A stretch of DNA of 64,000 nucleotides from Pedobacter psychrophilus (GCF_001652725.1 NZ_LWHJ01000032.1:92158-156157); one strand, 5' to 3'; shown: positions 52,366 through 62,582, counted from the stretch's first letter. Program-made: numbers and translations. Notes: generated by a model from the sequence alone, not told the origin.

Positions 52366-54264
52366 ATGAAAAAGATCATTAAAAAAATATCTGCAATCGC
52401 ATTTTTCTTAGTATTGGTGAATTTTACTTATGCTCAAGTAACAGGAGATTATCGCTCTAATGGCTCAGGAGAGTGGAACACAGTTACCAATTGGCAAACC
52501 TATTCATCTAGTACCGAATTATGGACTACGGCCACAGTTAAACCAGGAAGTAATAGAAATGTAACAATAAGAAATGGACATAATATTACATTATCTTCTA
52601 CAAATACATGCAGTAATCTTACCATTGAAAGCGGAGGAACTTTAGATGCTACAGCAAGTGCATCAATTAGGGTAGGTGGTATTGCGGGTATGAATGCCAT
52701 TCTCCAAAATAATGGAACGCTCGGTAATACAATTTCAAATTCCTTATTAATAGTAGAGGTACCTACAACAGCAGCAAGTTTAACTATACAAGGTAGTGGA
52801 ACAACTCAGGTTGCCAGATTAAGAATTCTTGGAGGAAATACACAGGCTTGTACGCTAACTGTTAATCAAAATGTAAACATTGTAGCCGAAAGCTCAGCTG
52901 CTTTTTCTGCATTTGTAAATAGTGGAAATCTTATTACAGATGACTATACCATTACAGTAAATGCTGATAAAACGGTAAAATTACTAAACCCAAATACTTA
53001 TTTCCATTCTTCTAGTAGTACAAACGCTGTCACAGGTGGAAATTATACTTATAACATAAACGGTACATTAGATTTATCAAGTACAACTGTTAATGCTAAT
53101 TTAATTCCTAACTCTTCAAATAGTTTATCTAATGTTAATTTAAATATTTCTGGTTTAGTAAAATTAGGTTCAGGACTTAATTTGGTGAATTCTGCCTCAA
53201 CGGTTAATGACGGAAAGGTGAATATAAACGTAGCAAGTGGAGGATTGATAGATGCTACCAATACAACTACAATTAATTACGGTACTAACTATTTTAAATT
53301 AGCAGGAACAGGAAAAGTTAAACGAAAAGTAGATAATACAGATGTTATATTTCCAATTGGTTTAGCATCATCTACCGAACCTAATTTTGTTACGCTTAAT
53401 AATTCTGGTACGCTAAGTAATTTCACAGTAGGGTTATCACCAACATTTACAGTTACACCAACAGAAACAAAAGTTGTAAATAGACAATGGGACATACAGC
53501 CAGAAACTGCTGGAGCAACAGCAATAATTAAATTAGGTTGGGGAACTACCGCTCAAGCTGCAGGTTTTAATCCAAATAGTCCAGTTTCAATTATTCGTTT
53601 AAATGGTGCCACTTGGGATGAGAATGCGGCTAATATTAGTGGGCCAATAGCCAATATATATTCAGCAACCTTAAACACAGGTATATCTAATTTTGGCGCT
53701 TTTTCAGTCCAAAATACTTCTACATTACCATTAAAGCTTATCAGTTTTGCGGCAAAATTAAATTCTAGTTTAACAAATCAAGTTGATCTCCGTTGGCAAA
53801 CACAAAACGAAGTTAATACAGAAAAATTTTTAATTGAAAGATCGAGAGATGGAAAAGATTTTAAGGAAATTGCATTTGTGAAATCATATAATACAAGTGG
53901 TAATCACAATTATAATTATTTAGATGTAAATCCTCTAATTGGACTATCATACTACAGATTAAAACAAATAGATTTAGATGGGAAGTTAGATTATAGTACG
54001 ATTAAGGTAATTGAAAATTACAGTCAAAATTTTGCGATTTATCCAAATCCTATTACGAGTTTAATGCAAATTACTCATCCAGAATCAAGTAAGGGTGACG
54101 TAATTCAAATTGTCAATACTTTAGGTGTCGTTGTTAAAAAAGTATTTCCAATTTATCTAAGCAATATTACAAGCATTAATCTATCAGAATTAAAATCAGG
54201 AACCTACATTGTTTATTCACAAAATAATGGGAAAATTTCTACCTCTAAATTTTTGAAAGAATAG
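52366..54264 (+). CDS. T9SS-secreted beta-helix-like surface protein
   Basis: The 632-residue protein has a signal peptide (IAFFLVLVNFTYAQ). Residues about 25-320 are Thr/Ser/Asn-rich with regularly spaced beta-strands (NVTIRNGHNITLSSTNTCSN, LTIESGGTLDATASASIRVG), suggesting a right-handed beta-helix. A beta-sandwich region follows (DLRWQTQNEVNTEKFLIERS), then a type IX sorting domain (AIYPNPITSLMQITHPESS). No catalytic motif is recognised. The position at the end of the SusC/SusD-lyase series and the terminator after it suggest a polysaccharide-binding or cell-surface role. Confidence 0.75.
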   Translation: MKKIIKKISAIAFFLVLVNFTYAQVTGDYRSNGSGEWNTVTNWQTYSSSTELWTTATVKPGSNRNVTIRNGHNITLSSTNTCSNLTIESGGTLDATASASIRVGGIAGMNAILQNNGTLGNTISNSLLIVEVPTTAASLTIQGSGTTQVARLRILGGNTQACTLTVNQNVNIVAESSAAFSAFVNSGNLITDDYTITVNADKTVKLLNPNTYFHSSSSTNAVTGGNYTYNINGTLDLSSTTVNANLIPNSSNSLSNVNLNISGLVKLGSGLNLVNSASTVNDGKVNINVASGGLIDATNTTTINYGTNYFKLAGTGKVKRKVDNTDVIFPIGLASSTEPNFVTLNNSGTLSNFTVGLSPTFTVTPTETKVVNRQWDIQPETAGATAIIKLGWGTTAQAAGFNPNSPVSIIRLNGATWDENAANISGPIANIYSATLNTGISNFGAFSVQNTSTLPLKLISFAAKLNSSLTNQVDLRWQTQNEVNTEKFLIERSRDGKDFKEIAFVKSYNTSGNHNYNYLDVNPLIGLSYYRLKQIDLDGKLDYSTIKVIENYSQNFAIYPNPITSLMQITHPESSKGDVIQIVNTLGVVVKKVFPIYLSNITSINLSELKSGTYIVYSQNNGKISTSKFLKE

Positions 54265-54293
54265 TACTAGATATTATTATTAAAAATGTTCAG

Positions 54294-54339
54294 CTCTTTT
54301 TTAGACTAAGCTTTATCTTGGTTTAAAAAAGAGTTTTTT
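54294..54339 (+). terminator. Terminator after the SusC/SusD-pectate lyase operon
   Basis: CTCTTTTTTA (54294-54303) pairs exactly with TAAAAAAGAG (54324-54333), the inner part extended by ACTAAG / CTTGGT-like pairs, followed by TTTTTT. Confidence 0.85.
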
Positions 54340-54511
54340 ACATATAGCTTTCTTTCATAAAAGTATCCCCCTTCTCACTAATATATAGCTCAATTTTTAT
54401 TGCTTTTTTAGTTAATGATTATTATAGATTTTTAAATGAAACTATATGCTATGATATGTTTATCTTTTTAATGAATAGCAGTTTAATAAATTTACATTCC
54501 TATTCGCGTGG

Positions 54512-54537
54512 CGATAACGCTGTCGGAAACGTTCTCG
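54512..54537. promoter_or_regulatory. Candidate LacI-family operator upstream of the glycosidase genes
   Basis: CGATAACG (54512-54519) precedes CGGAAACGTTCTCG (54524-54537), a 14-bp imperfect palindrome around the AACGTT core typical of LacI-family sites. The segment aligns with 62187-62215 upstream of nagB, sharing GATAACG, TCG and AACGTTCTCGCT. It is 105 bases before the 54643 gene. Confidence 0.6.
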
Positions 54538-54642
54538 CTATTTATAGCAGTTAAACCATTAATATTATTGGATAATTCATAAATTTAGACATCAAGCAAG
54601 CATTGATATGGGAGCATGCGTTAACATTATTTTAAATAGCTT

Positions 54643-55830
54643 ATGAAAATTTTAAAGTTTCTCTTTTTAACTGTAATTAGTTTACAAGTATTTGCTCAGG
54701 AAAAGGACACGAGTAAACAGGTTTTTATCGAGATACCCTCCGGAGGTATTCCTTTAGCGCAAATATTTGATTCTAAAGTTTCTGACCCAGAGCAATATGT
54801 TACTAATGCATCAAAAGTATATTACATCTGGGGTGCCTCTAAACCCAAAGTGCAAGCGGGTGTAATATCAAGTAAATATTTTCCATCAATACGTAACCCT
54901 GACAAAAAATTAACTATAGAATGGTACAAACAAAACCATCCAGATTGGATAATGTATCAGGAAGATAAGGTAACACCTGCCTACGGCTATATTTACGATT
55001 ACGGGGGTCTAACTCCGTTAGATGTTTCAAATCCAGAAGTTCAAGAATTTTATTTGAATGAGTTTATTCTACCAGCAGTTAAAAGTGGTTATAAAATGGT
55101 TGCAATGGATAATGTAGATTTAGGTAATTGGCCAAAAAGTATTGGACACTTTAAAGGGGATACTTGGATACAATTGTATACTGGTAAAAAAGATGATCCA
55201 GCTTTTCATAAATCTATGATTGATTGGATGCAGTTTTTGAGTAATAAATTAAATCCCTTAGGTATACGTGTTTCTGCAAATATTAAGGCAACAACTGCTT
55301 CGCCAAAAGTTATTTTGAAGGTTATTAATGCGGTAGATATGTGGGTTGATGAAACTGGTTTCTCACACCGGGGCGAAAATATTACTGATGAAGTTTGGAA
55401 AAAATCCTTTGCATTTTTGCGTACGATAACGCCAACAAAATCGTATGTTTCTATTAACCAAGTGAAGGGTAAAGTCGCAACAACATCTCAACAGCAAATA
55501 GAATGGATAATGGCTAACTTTTTATTATCAAGGGGGCCAAAAAGTCTTTTAGCATTAAGTGGATACGAAAAAACGACCTTGTATCATACGTTTGATTATC
55601 GAAAAGAGTTAGATATAATAATTGGCGAACCGTTAGAGAATCCAGAAGAAATTACAAAAGGTGTTTGGAGCAGAAAATATACTAAAGGTATGACACTTGT
55701 TAATCCATCATCTAAAGATTCAATTACAGTTCGATTACCTCCCGGCAAGTTTAGAATGCTTAATGGCGAATTAATAGAAAAAGAAATTACACTTAATCCA
55801 GCTTCTGGAGCAGTACTAGCCTCAAAATAA
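54643..55830 (+). CDS. Exported putative TIM-barrel glycosidase (GHL15-like)
   Basis: The 395-residue protein has a signal peptide (FLFLTVISLQVFAQ). The body resembles the hypothetical glycoside hydrolase family GHL15: YYIWGASKPKVQAGVISSKY, WYKQNHPDWIMYQEDK, PLDVSNPEVQEFYLNEFILP, then YKMVAMDNVDLGNW, where the Asp-x-Asp-like pair sits at the end of a predicted strand, and VDMWVDETGFSHRG with a candidate acidic catalytic residue. No characterised family is recognised with certainty. It starts the second operon, after the LacI-type site at 54512, and is followed after 3 bases by another barrel protein. Confidence 0.6.
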   Translation: MKILKFLFLTVISLQVFAQEKDTSKQVFIEIPSGGIPLAQIFDSKVSDPEQYVTNASKVYYIWGASKPKVQAGVISSKYFPSIRNPDKKLTIEWYKQNHPDWIMYQEDKVTPAYGYIYDYGGLTPLDVSNPEVQEFYLNEFILPAVKSGYKMVAMDNVDLGNWPKSIGHFKGDTWIQLYTGKKDDPAFHKSMIDWMQFLSNKLNPLGIRVSANIKATTASPKVILKVINAVDMWVDETGFSHRGENITDEVWKKSFAFLRTITPTKSYVSINQVKGKVATTSQQQIEWIMANFLLSRGPKSLLALSGYEKTTLYHTFDYRKELDIIIGEPLENPEEITKGVWSRKYTKGMTLVNPSSKDSITVRLPPGKFRMLNGELIEKEITLNPASGAVLASK

Positions 55831-55833
55831 ATC

Positions 55834-57909
55834 ATGATAAGATCAGTTAAATTACTTTTTTTCATTCAGCTTTTTTTAACCACAACATTATGTTTTTCTC
55901 AAGAATATAGTGAAACATTAAAGCGTCCATCATGGATTAAAGATTTTCCAATATTAATGGTGGGTAACTGGGATATTAAACCAACATTTAGAACCCGTGT
56001 TGGTGGAAATCCATTATGGCAACCCGCTGAGTATGCGGCAGAACATACTGAAGAACGTGTTAAGCAATTTAAAGCGATGGGAGCTACAATCATAATGCTA
56101 CACTTTTACAAAGGTTTTGGCTTAGAGGCAGAGAGAGAAGAACGGGAAAATGCTATTAAGTTAGCCGCTTTGTGCAAAAAAAACGGACTTAAAGTTGGTG
56201 TTTATATTGGAAGCACTTTAGCCTATGAGACCTTTTTATTAGAAACACCAAATGCTAAAGAGTGGATTGCGCCTGATTTTATGGGTTTGCCTGTAACTTA
56301 CGGTAGCCAAACTTTTCGTAAATTGGTTTACTTTCAGCATGAAGAATATAAGGCCTACATGAAACGTGTGCTCAAAATTGCTGTGGAAGATTTGAAAACG
56401 GACTTGGTGCATTTTGATAATTCATCAATTCATGGTATCCCACCGGTTTTTTATCATCCACTGGCAGCAGAAAACTTCAGAATATTTCTGAGAAAAAAAT
56501 ATACTCCAGAAATGCTTAAGAAAAGGTTTGGATTTAGTGATGTTACTTATGTAGAACCTCCAAAATATGTTAAAGCACCAAGTCGTGTGGATGATCCTTT
56601 GATGCAAGAATGGATGGATTTTAGATGCCAACAGCTTGCAGATTATTATGGTGAAATGGAAAAATATATTAGAGGACTAAATCCTGAAGTAGCAGTTGAA
56701 TGCAATCCGCATGGTTTATCAGGTAATAATACCATGATGGAGTATAGCGTAGATTTTCCACGGCTGTTATCGCATACAGATTTTTTCTGGACTGAAGGTG
56801 AGCAAACAGGTATGAACGAAAACGGTGCTTTACAATCTAAAATACGTACATTTAAAATGGCAAGGACTTTGAATAACCGAGTCTTTACTAATGTAAGTGC
56901 CAGTAAAATTAAAATGGCTGAATCTATGGCTTATAATCGCCAAGGTTTTGGTTTGATTTCCGGTACTGAAGAAATGGAAGGCGCTTTACCGGAAAAATCA
57001 TATGTTCTTACTAAAGATGAACAGGAATACATTAAATTTTTCAAAAAGAACTTTAATGATTATCGTGACGTAAATAACATAGCCGATGTTGCTGTATTGC
57101 ATTCTTACAACAGTATGGCTAATAATAGTGAACGCCCTTACGTTAGCACATTTCTTTATGAGCAAAGCCTTATCCAAGGTAAAGTTCCATTTGATGTTAT
57201 TTTTGATGAACAGCTTAAAAATCTATCTAAATACAAGGTTCTTGTACTGGCAGACCAAGAGAGTTTAAGCGATGATAAATTAGAGTTAGTTCGAAACTTT
57301 GTAAAGAATGGCGGCGGTTTAGTGGCTACAGAGCACACGTCTTTATACAATGAATGGCATTTAAGAAAAATAGCTTTTGGATTAAATGATTTGTTTAAAA
57401 TCGATCCACCAGAATGGCAAAAAAGATCTTTACCCGAAGATATTTTAAAAATCAATGTTCTAAAACATCAAGCAGGAAAAGGAAGGGTAGTTTACATTCC
57501 TGAGGTAAAACCGTCGGTTAAAAAGCCGCTATTAATTCCTGTTGCTGGGGAATATTTAAAGCTTGCATTAAATCACAATGAGTTGATTGATGCAGTAGAG
57601 TGGGCATCAGGAAATAAGCTTTCGTTACATATTGATGCACCGCAAACGGTAACTATGGAGCTAACGGAGAAAACAGATAAAAGTAAATTGATATTACATT
57701 TAGTAAATTTTGATTATCAAAAAACATCTCCTGCAGATATAAAAGTTGATGTTTTGATTACCGATAGGAAAAAGATACAACAAATAATTATGATGTCACC
57801 AGACGGAGCCCCAGATGAGAAGATGGCTTTTAAAGAAAGTGATGGACACTTAGCTTTTACTGTGCCAAAACTTGATGTTTATACGATGATAGTGATACAG
57901 CTTAAATAA
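55834..57909 (+). CDS. Exported putative glycosidase with beta-galactosidase-trimerisation-like domain (GHL6/GH42-like)
   Basis: The 691-residue protein has a signal peptide (LLFFIQLFLTTTLCFSQ). Residues about 45-330 look like a TIM barrel (MGATIIMLHFYKGFGLEAER, LKVGVYIGSTLAYETFLLE, DLVHFDNSSIHGIPP, AVECNPHGLSGNNTMMEY, DFFWTEGEQTGMNE). Residues about 405-560 form a glutamine-amidotransferase-like trimerisation fold (IADVAVLHSYNSMA, YKVLVLADQESLSDDKLELV, NGGGLVATEHTSLY), and a small beta domain ends the protein. The architecture is that of GH42-type enzymes, but catalytic glutamates are not assigned. It is co-transcribed with the 54643 gene. Confidence 0.65.
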   Translation: MIRSVKLLFFIQLFLTTTLCFSQEYSETLKRPSWIKDFPILMVGNWDIKPTFRTRVGGNPLWQPAEYAAEHTEERVKQFKAMGATIIMLHFYKGFGLEAEREERENAIKLAALCKKNGLKVGVYIGSTLAYETFLLETPNAKEWIAPDFMGLPVTYGSQTFRKLVYFQHEEYKAYMKRVLKIAVEDLKTDLVHFDNSSIHGIPPVFYHPLAAENFRIFLRKKYTPEMLKKRFGFSDVTYVEPPKYVKAPSRVDDPLMQEWMDFRCQQLADYYGEMEKYIRGLNPEVAVECNPHGLSGNNTMMEYSVDFPRLLSHTDFFWTEGEQTGMNENGALQSKIRTFKMARTLNNRVFTNVSASKIKMAESMAYNRQGFGLISGTEEMEGALPEKSYVLTKDEQEYIKFFKKNFNDYRDVNNIADVAVLHSYNSMANNSERPYVSTFLYEQSLIQGKVPFDVIFDEQLKNLSKYKVLVLADQESLSDDKLELVRNFVKNGGGLVATEHTSLYNEWHLRKIAFGLNDLFKIDPPEWQKRSLPEDILKINVLKHQAGKGRVVYIPEVKPSVKKPLLIPVAGEYLKLALNHNELIDAVEWASGNKLSLHIDAPQTVTMELTEKTDKSKLILHLVNFDYQKTSPADIKVDVLITDRKKIQQIIMMSPDGAPDEKMAFKESDGHLAFTVPKLDVYTMIVIQLK

Positions 57910-58171
57910 TAAATTGGAAATGCCCTCTTATGAAAAATCATAAATCATCTAAAAAAATAAACTACACAACATCATGGGTTTTAATCGCACCTCAATGTGT
58001 AATAAAAAAATAGCTTGTTAAAAGTAGAAAGACTTCAATTTATTCTTTAATTATCTTTTGTAAATTAATTAGAACGCTATTGCATTTTTAAGAGCAGACC
58101 ATTCTATATCTCTAAAAATTAAACAGATTAATTGTATTAATCATAAAACAAAATAAACAATACAGATAAAC

Positions 58172-59494
58172 ATGAATAAAGAAATCACAAAGGTAGATGT
58201 TACATCCTTAAACAGAAGAGACACCAATATTTCTATTTTGATAATTGGAGTATTGTTTTTTATTTTCGGATTCGTCTCTTGGGTAAACTCAATACTAATC
58301 CCATATTTTAAGATAGCTTGCGAACTTAGTAATTTTCAATCTTATTTAGTTGCCTTTGCTTTCTATATTTCTTATTTAGTAATGTCTGTTCCTTCTTCTT
58401 ACTTATTAAAGAATGTGGGTTTTAAAAAAGGAATGATGATTGGTTTTTGGGTAATGGCTTTAGGTGCATTTATGTTTTTACCTGCTGCGTACACCAGAAC
58501 TTATGAGATTTTCTTAATAGGGCTATTTACACTAGGGGCGGGTTTGGCTATTTTACAAACTGCCGCAAATCCATATATCACAGTTTTAGGACCAAAGGAA
58601 CGAGCTGCGCAACGTATCAGTATTATGGGGATTTGTAATAAAGGAGCAGGAATTTTAGCTCCCTTATTATTTGCTGCTGTGATATTAAGGTCAACAGATG
58701 GTGAATTGTTTAAGCAAATACCTTTGATGTCTCCATCAGAAAGAGAAATTGTACTTGATGAATTAATAAGGAGAGTGATTATCCCTTATGCTGTTGTAGG
58801 TGTAGTATTGTTTGGATTAGGTTTAATGGTGATTTTTTCTCCATTACCAGAGATCAATACCGAGGCTGAAAGTGAGGTTGAAGCTCAAGCAAATTCAGAC
58901 AAAAAAAGTATATTTCAATTTCCTCATTTAATTTTAGGTGCAATAGCAATATTCCTACATGTGGGGACTCAGGTAATAGCTATAGATACAATTATAGGCT
59001 ATGCAGATTCTATGGGAATTCCTTTAATGGAAGCTAAAGTTTTCCCTTCTTATACTTTAGCATTAACCATATTGGGTTATACATTAGGAATCATTTGTAT
59101 TCCTAGATTTATTAGTCAAAAAAACGCTTTACGTATATGTACGTTATTAGGTTCTTTTTTTACGATAATGATTATTTTTAGTAATGGGGAAATTAATTTA
59201 TTAGGGCATAGAGCCGATATATCTATTTGGTTTGTAGTTTTATTAGGTTTTGCTAATTCATTAGTTTGGGCAGGTATATGGCCTTTAGCACTAGATGGAT
59301 TAGGTAGATTTACCAAATTAGGTGCATCATTAATGATTATGGGTCTGTGTGGTAATGCAATTATGCCTTTGTTATATGGCTATTTCGCTGATATATTTAA
59401 TCATAGAGAAGCCTATTGGGTACTTTTTCCTTGTTATATGTTTTTGGTTTTTTATGCTTTTAAAGGGCATTTATTGAGAAAATGGGTAGCATAA
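58172..59494 (+). CDS. Sugar MFS transporter (FucP/GluP-like)
   Basis: The 440-residue inner membrane protein has twelve predicted membrane segments. Family features are FIFGFVSWVNSILIPYFKIA in helix 1, the GLAILQTAANPYITVLGPKE motif after helix 4, and GTQVIAIDTIIGYADSMG in helix 7. It is a proton-coupled sugar importer. Because the nagA gene follows 23 bases later, the cargo is probably an N-acetylated amino sugar such as GlcNAc or GalNAc. The 262 bases before it show no terminator and no clear operator, only a lone AGAACGCTA similar to part of the susC palindrome. Confidence 0.93.
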   Translation: MNKEITKVDVTSLNRRDTNISILIIGVLFFIFGFVSWVNSILIPYFKIACELSNFQSYLVAFAFYISYLVMSVPSSYLLKNVGFKKGMMIGFWVMALGAFMFLPAAYTRTYEIFLIGLFTLGAGLAILQTAANPYITVLGPKERAAQRISIMGICNKGAGILAPLLFAAVILRSTDGELFKQIPLMSPSEREIVLDELIRRVIIPYAVVGVVLFGLGLMVIFSPLPEINTEAESEVEAQANSDKKSIFQFPHLILGAIAIFLHVGTQVIAIDTIIGYADSMGIPLMEAKVFPSYTLALTILGYTLGIICIPRFISQKNALRICTLLGSFFTIMIIFSNGEINLLGHRADISIWFVVLLGFANSLVWAGIWPLALDGLGRFTKLGASLMIMGLCGNAIMPLLYGYFADIFNHREAYWVLFPCYMFLVFYAFKGHLLRKWVA

Positions 59495-59517
59495 TAGATT
59501 AAACTAAATAGAAATCG

Positions 59518-60720
59518 ATGAGCAATCAAATTAAAATCTATAATGCAAATATCATTACTCCCTTTAGATTGATTAAAGGAGGTTCTATTTTAATAAAGGA
59601 TGGTAAAATAGAGGCAGTAAATGCTGGGAATTTAGAAGTGCCTAATGCTAAAGAAATTAATGCAAATGGAGCTTATGTATCACCTGGATTTATAGACATA
59701 CATGTACACGGAGGTGGTGGTTTTGATTTTATGGATGGAAGTGTTGATGCATTTTTAAAAATTGCAGAATGTCATGCTAAATATGGGACAACTTCCTTAA
59801 CACCAACAACCTTAACCAGCGAAAAAGAAGACCTTTTAAAAACTTTAGACGATTTCGAAACTGCTCATAAAATAAATAAAAATGGTGCTCAATTTATTGG
59901 GATGCATTTAGAAGGACCTTATTTTGCCATGAGTCAGCGTGGTGCGCAAGACCCTAGATTTATTCGAAATCCAGACCCTAAAGAGTACGAAGAAGTATTG
60001 GCTTACTCAAAATCAATTGCCAGATGGAGTGCAGCTCCTGAACTAAAAGGCGCTATTGAATTTGGACGTTATTTACGATCTAAAGGTGTTTTAGCGGCTA
60101 TTGCCCATACTGATGCAATTTATGAAGAAGCATTAGAAGCGTTTGAGAATGGTTATACCTTAGCCACACATTTTTACTCTTCAATGTCGGGTGTAAGTAG
60201 AAAAAATGCACATAGATTTGCCGGAGTAATAGAAGCGGGCTATTTGATTGATGAAATGGATGTAGAGATTATTGCCGACGGAGTTCATTTACCTGCGCCT
60301 TTATTAAAACTAATTTATAAAATTAAAGGATCGGATAAAATTGCATTGATTACAGATGCGATGCGTGGTGCAGGTATGCCTCCTGGAGATAGTGTATTAG
60401 GTAATATTAATACTGGTTTAAAGGTAATTGTTGAAGATGGTGTAGCTAAATTACCAGATAGAAGTTCTTTTGCAGGAAGTGTTGCAACTGCCGATAGATT
60501 ATTGAGAACAATGATAAAAGAGGCAGATATTCCATTGATTGAAGCGATTAAAATGGCTACAGCAACTCCAGCAAGAATTATGGGGGTAGATCATAAAATA
60601 GGGTCGTTAGTTGTAGGTAAAGATGCTGATGTCATTATTTTTGATGATAATATCAATATTCAAACTACCATTATTAAAGGCAATATTGTATATCAAAACG
60701 GAGAGCAAGAAATAAATTAA
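59518..60720 (+). CDS. nagA: N-acetylglucosamine-6-phosphate deacetylase family amidohydrolase
   Basis: The 400-residue protein has the NagA pattern: GFIDIHVHGGGGFDFMDG (metal site), GTTSLTPTTLTSEKEDLL, GMHLEGPYFAMSQRGAQDP (Glu ligand), AAIAHTDAIYEEALEAFENG (His), ATHFYSSMSGVSR (His), IADGVHLPAPLLKLIY, and the catalytic ALITDAMRGAGMPPGD. It removes acetate from GlcNAc-6-P; GalNAc-6-P deacetylases (AgaA) share these motifs and are not excluded. It is cytoplasmic and paired with the transporter upstream. Confidence 0.93.
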   Translation: MSNQIKIYNANIITPFRLIKGGSILIKDGKIEAVNAGNLEVPNAKEINANGAYVSPGFIDIHVHGGGGFDFMDGSVDAFLKIAECHAKYGTTSLTPTTLTSEKEDLLKTLDDFETAHKINKNGAQFIGMHLEGPYFAMSQRGAQDPRFIRNPDPKEYEEVLAYSKSIARWSAAPELKGAIEFGRYLRSKGVLAAIAHTDAIYEEALEAFENGYTLATHFYSSMSGVSRKNAHRFAGVIEAGYLIDEMDVEIIADGVHLPAPLLKLIYKIKGSDKIALITDAMRGAGMPPGDSVLGNINTGLKVIVEDGVAKLPDRSSFAGSVATADRLLRTMIKEADIPLIEAIKMATATPARIMGVDHKIGSLVVGKDADVIIFDDNINIQTTIIKGNIVYQNGEQEIN

Positions 60721-61090
60721 ATGTAAAAGAGAATAAACAAATATTCAGTAAATAATTTTAGTGCCCCTTATTTGTATTCAAATCTTGAAATTGGAAATTG
60801 CCATGTCCAGTAAACCCCAGTATTAAGATAGTTTTAAAAACAATGAATATAGATTAACTTCTTTACCAATAAAATCTTATTTGATTCCTCTGAATCTTAA
60901 GTTAAATATATTTCTATTAATTCTAAAAGTCTTAAATGTCATAAAATGAGACTACTAAATCTTATAAAGATATAACGTTTTATTAGTTAACGCTGGAAAC
61001 AATTTATACATTAAATCTAATAAAGATCTTAAGGTTGTAAATCACAATGATATTTGATACATTCACAAACTAACATATTATTAATTTTAA
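60721..61090. other. Intergenic region before the LacI regulator; possible autoregulatory site
   Basis: No ORF or clear terminator is present. ATAACGTTTTAT (60972-60983) has the AACGTT core, and TAACGCTGGAAAC (60988-61000) matches parts of the 54512 operator (TAACGCTG, GGAAAC). These lie about 100 bases before the regulator start and may be its own weak operator. Confidence 0.35.
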
Positions 61091-62107
61091 ATGAAGCACT
61101 TCATTACCATTAAGGATATTGCTAAAGAACTTGACATTTCTGTTTCTACAGTTTCTAGAGCATTAAGGGATACCTATGATGTTAATAAAGAAACAAGAGA
61201 AAAGGTGCTAGAAATGGCTATTAAACTTAAATATAAACCAAACTTTAATGCAACTGGTTTAGCTAAAGGTAGTAGTCATAACATTGCTGTAATATTACCT
61301 TTTATTACCAATTATTATTTCTCAACTGTGATAACAGGAATACAAGAAGTAGCTTATCAAAGCGGATATAATATTGTATTATACGTTACTAATGATTCTC
61401 CTGAAAGAGAAATAGACATTATCAGCAATTTACCTATAACAAGTTTAGATGGTTTATTAGTTTCTATAGCATCAAATTCGGATTATTTTGATCATTTCGT
61501 AGAAGTAATGGCTAACGAAATACCTATTGTTTTTTTTGACCGTGTTGCCAATAATTTAGAAACCTCAAAAGTTTTGCAAGATGATTATAATGGAGCTTTT
61601 GAAGGTGTAGAGCATCTAATTGAAAATGGTTATAAAAAGATTGCCCATATTGCTGGTCCTGATACCCTTACTTTTACTCAAAATCGTTTAAGGGGTTATT
61701 TAGATGCACTTCATAAACATCAATTATCTACTAAAGAAGAGTGGATTGTTCATTCTGGTTTTTCTCAGGAAGATGGTAAAAAAGATGCTGAATTATTGAT
61801 GAGTTTAGCTGATAGGCCGGATTCCATTTTTGCCGCTAATGATAGAAAAGCCATTGGGGCTATACTTTATTTGAAAAGTAAAGGAATTAAAGTTGGTGAA
61901 GAAATGGGTGTAGTAGGGTTCACAAATGATCCGTCTTCAGAAATTATTTCACCAGCTCTCACCACTATTGCCGAGCCTGCTTTTGAAATTGGTAAGAAAA
62001 GTTGCGAACTTTTGTTAAAACATATTGAAAGAAAAAACTTTCATCCTCAAGAGATTGTTTTTCCTGGGAAACTTATTGTCAGAGAATCCAGCTCTAAAAC
62101 TATATAA
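61091..62107 (+). CDS. LacI-family transcriptional regulator
   Basis: The 338-residue protein has an N-terminal LacI helix-turn-helix and hinge (TIKDIAKELDISVSTVSRAL, YKPNFNATGLAKG) and a periplasmic-binding-protein-like effector domain (NIAVILPFITNYYFSTVITG, DGLLVSIASNSDYFDHFVEV, PDSIFAANDRKAIGAILYLK, VVGFTNDPSSEIISPALTTI). It is probably a repressor released by a sugar or sugar phosphate. Its central position and the three similar operator candidates (43198, 54512, 62189) make it the likely regulator of the whole 41.6-64 kb region. Confidence 0.94.
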   Translation: MKHFITIKDIAKELDISVSTVSRALRDTYDVNKETREKVLEMAIKLKYKPNFNATGLAKGSSHNIAVILPFITNYYFSTVITGIQEVAYQSGYNIVLYVTNDSPEREIDIISNLPITSLDGLLVSIASNSDYFDHFVEVMANEIPIVFFDRVANNLETSKVLQDDYNGAFEGVEHLIENGYKKIAHIAGPDTLTFTQNRLRGYLDALHKHQLSTKEEWIVHSGFSQEDGKKDAELLMSLADRPDSIFAANDRKAIGAILYLKSKGIKVGEEMGVVGFTNDPSSEIISPALTTIAEPAFEIGKKSCELLLKHIERKNFHPQEIVFPGKLIVRESSSKTI

Positions 62108-62582
62108 TCAATATAATCCTCTATCCATTTTTACGTTATGTGGCGTTATTTTAATTAACTAATCCCCTCTTTAGTTAATCTACTATTTCGATAACGGTAT
62201 CGATAACGTTCTCGCTTTTTAATAATTGAGAAGGTATAAAACGTATAATCCTATTTGATACATTTGACTTACGAGCTTGTTAGGGATCTTTGATGTTCAA
62301 TATTATTGGATTTCAAAAAACTACCAATTTATATAAAATTCGATTTTGCTAAAGTATTTGTTTAGAATTAATTAATCATTAATTATAGCAGCTTAAAGCG
62401 AAAGTTATGTAAAATAACAATTAGAATTTTTCGGGCTTAAAACATTAAAAGTGAAATCATTTGAGATAGATAAATCAAAATAATATATCTTTTTAAGTGA
62501 GTATTTCAGATGGTTTAGTACAAAATTTATTCTAAATAAAGATTAATTAATTATAGTTTAAAATTTAACTCAAATATATTTT
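62108..62582. other. Long untranslated region upstream of the NagB-like gene
   Basis: Apart from the operator at 62189-62214, this 475-base region is A/T-rich with no ORF, hairpin terminator or recognised riboswitch. The 368 bases between operator and start codon are unusually long for this window and may include an untranslated leader. Confidence 0.5.
62189..62214. promoter_or_regulatory. Candidate LacI-family operator upstream of the NagB-like gene
   Basis: CGATAACG occurs at 62189-62196 and again at 62201-62208, the second overlapping CGTTCTCG to give CGATAACGTTCTCG (62201-62214), a palindrome matching at 12 of 14 positions around AACGTT. It is the best-formed LacI-type site in the window, 82 bases after the regulator stop. 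Confidence 0.65.

Larger units (their letters stand above)
54265..54642. other. Intergenic region with terminator and operator candidate; no gene
   Basis: The region holds the terminator at 54294-54339 and the operator candidate at 54512-54537, separated by an A/T-rich stretch without ORFs. It appears to be the boundary between the SusC-lyase operon and the glycosidase operon beginning at 54643. Confidence 0.7.
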
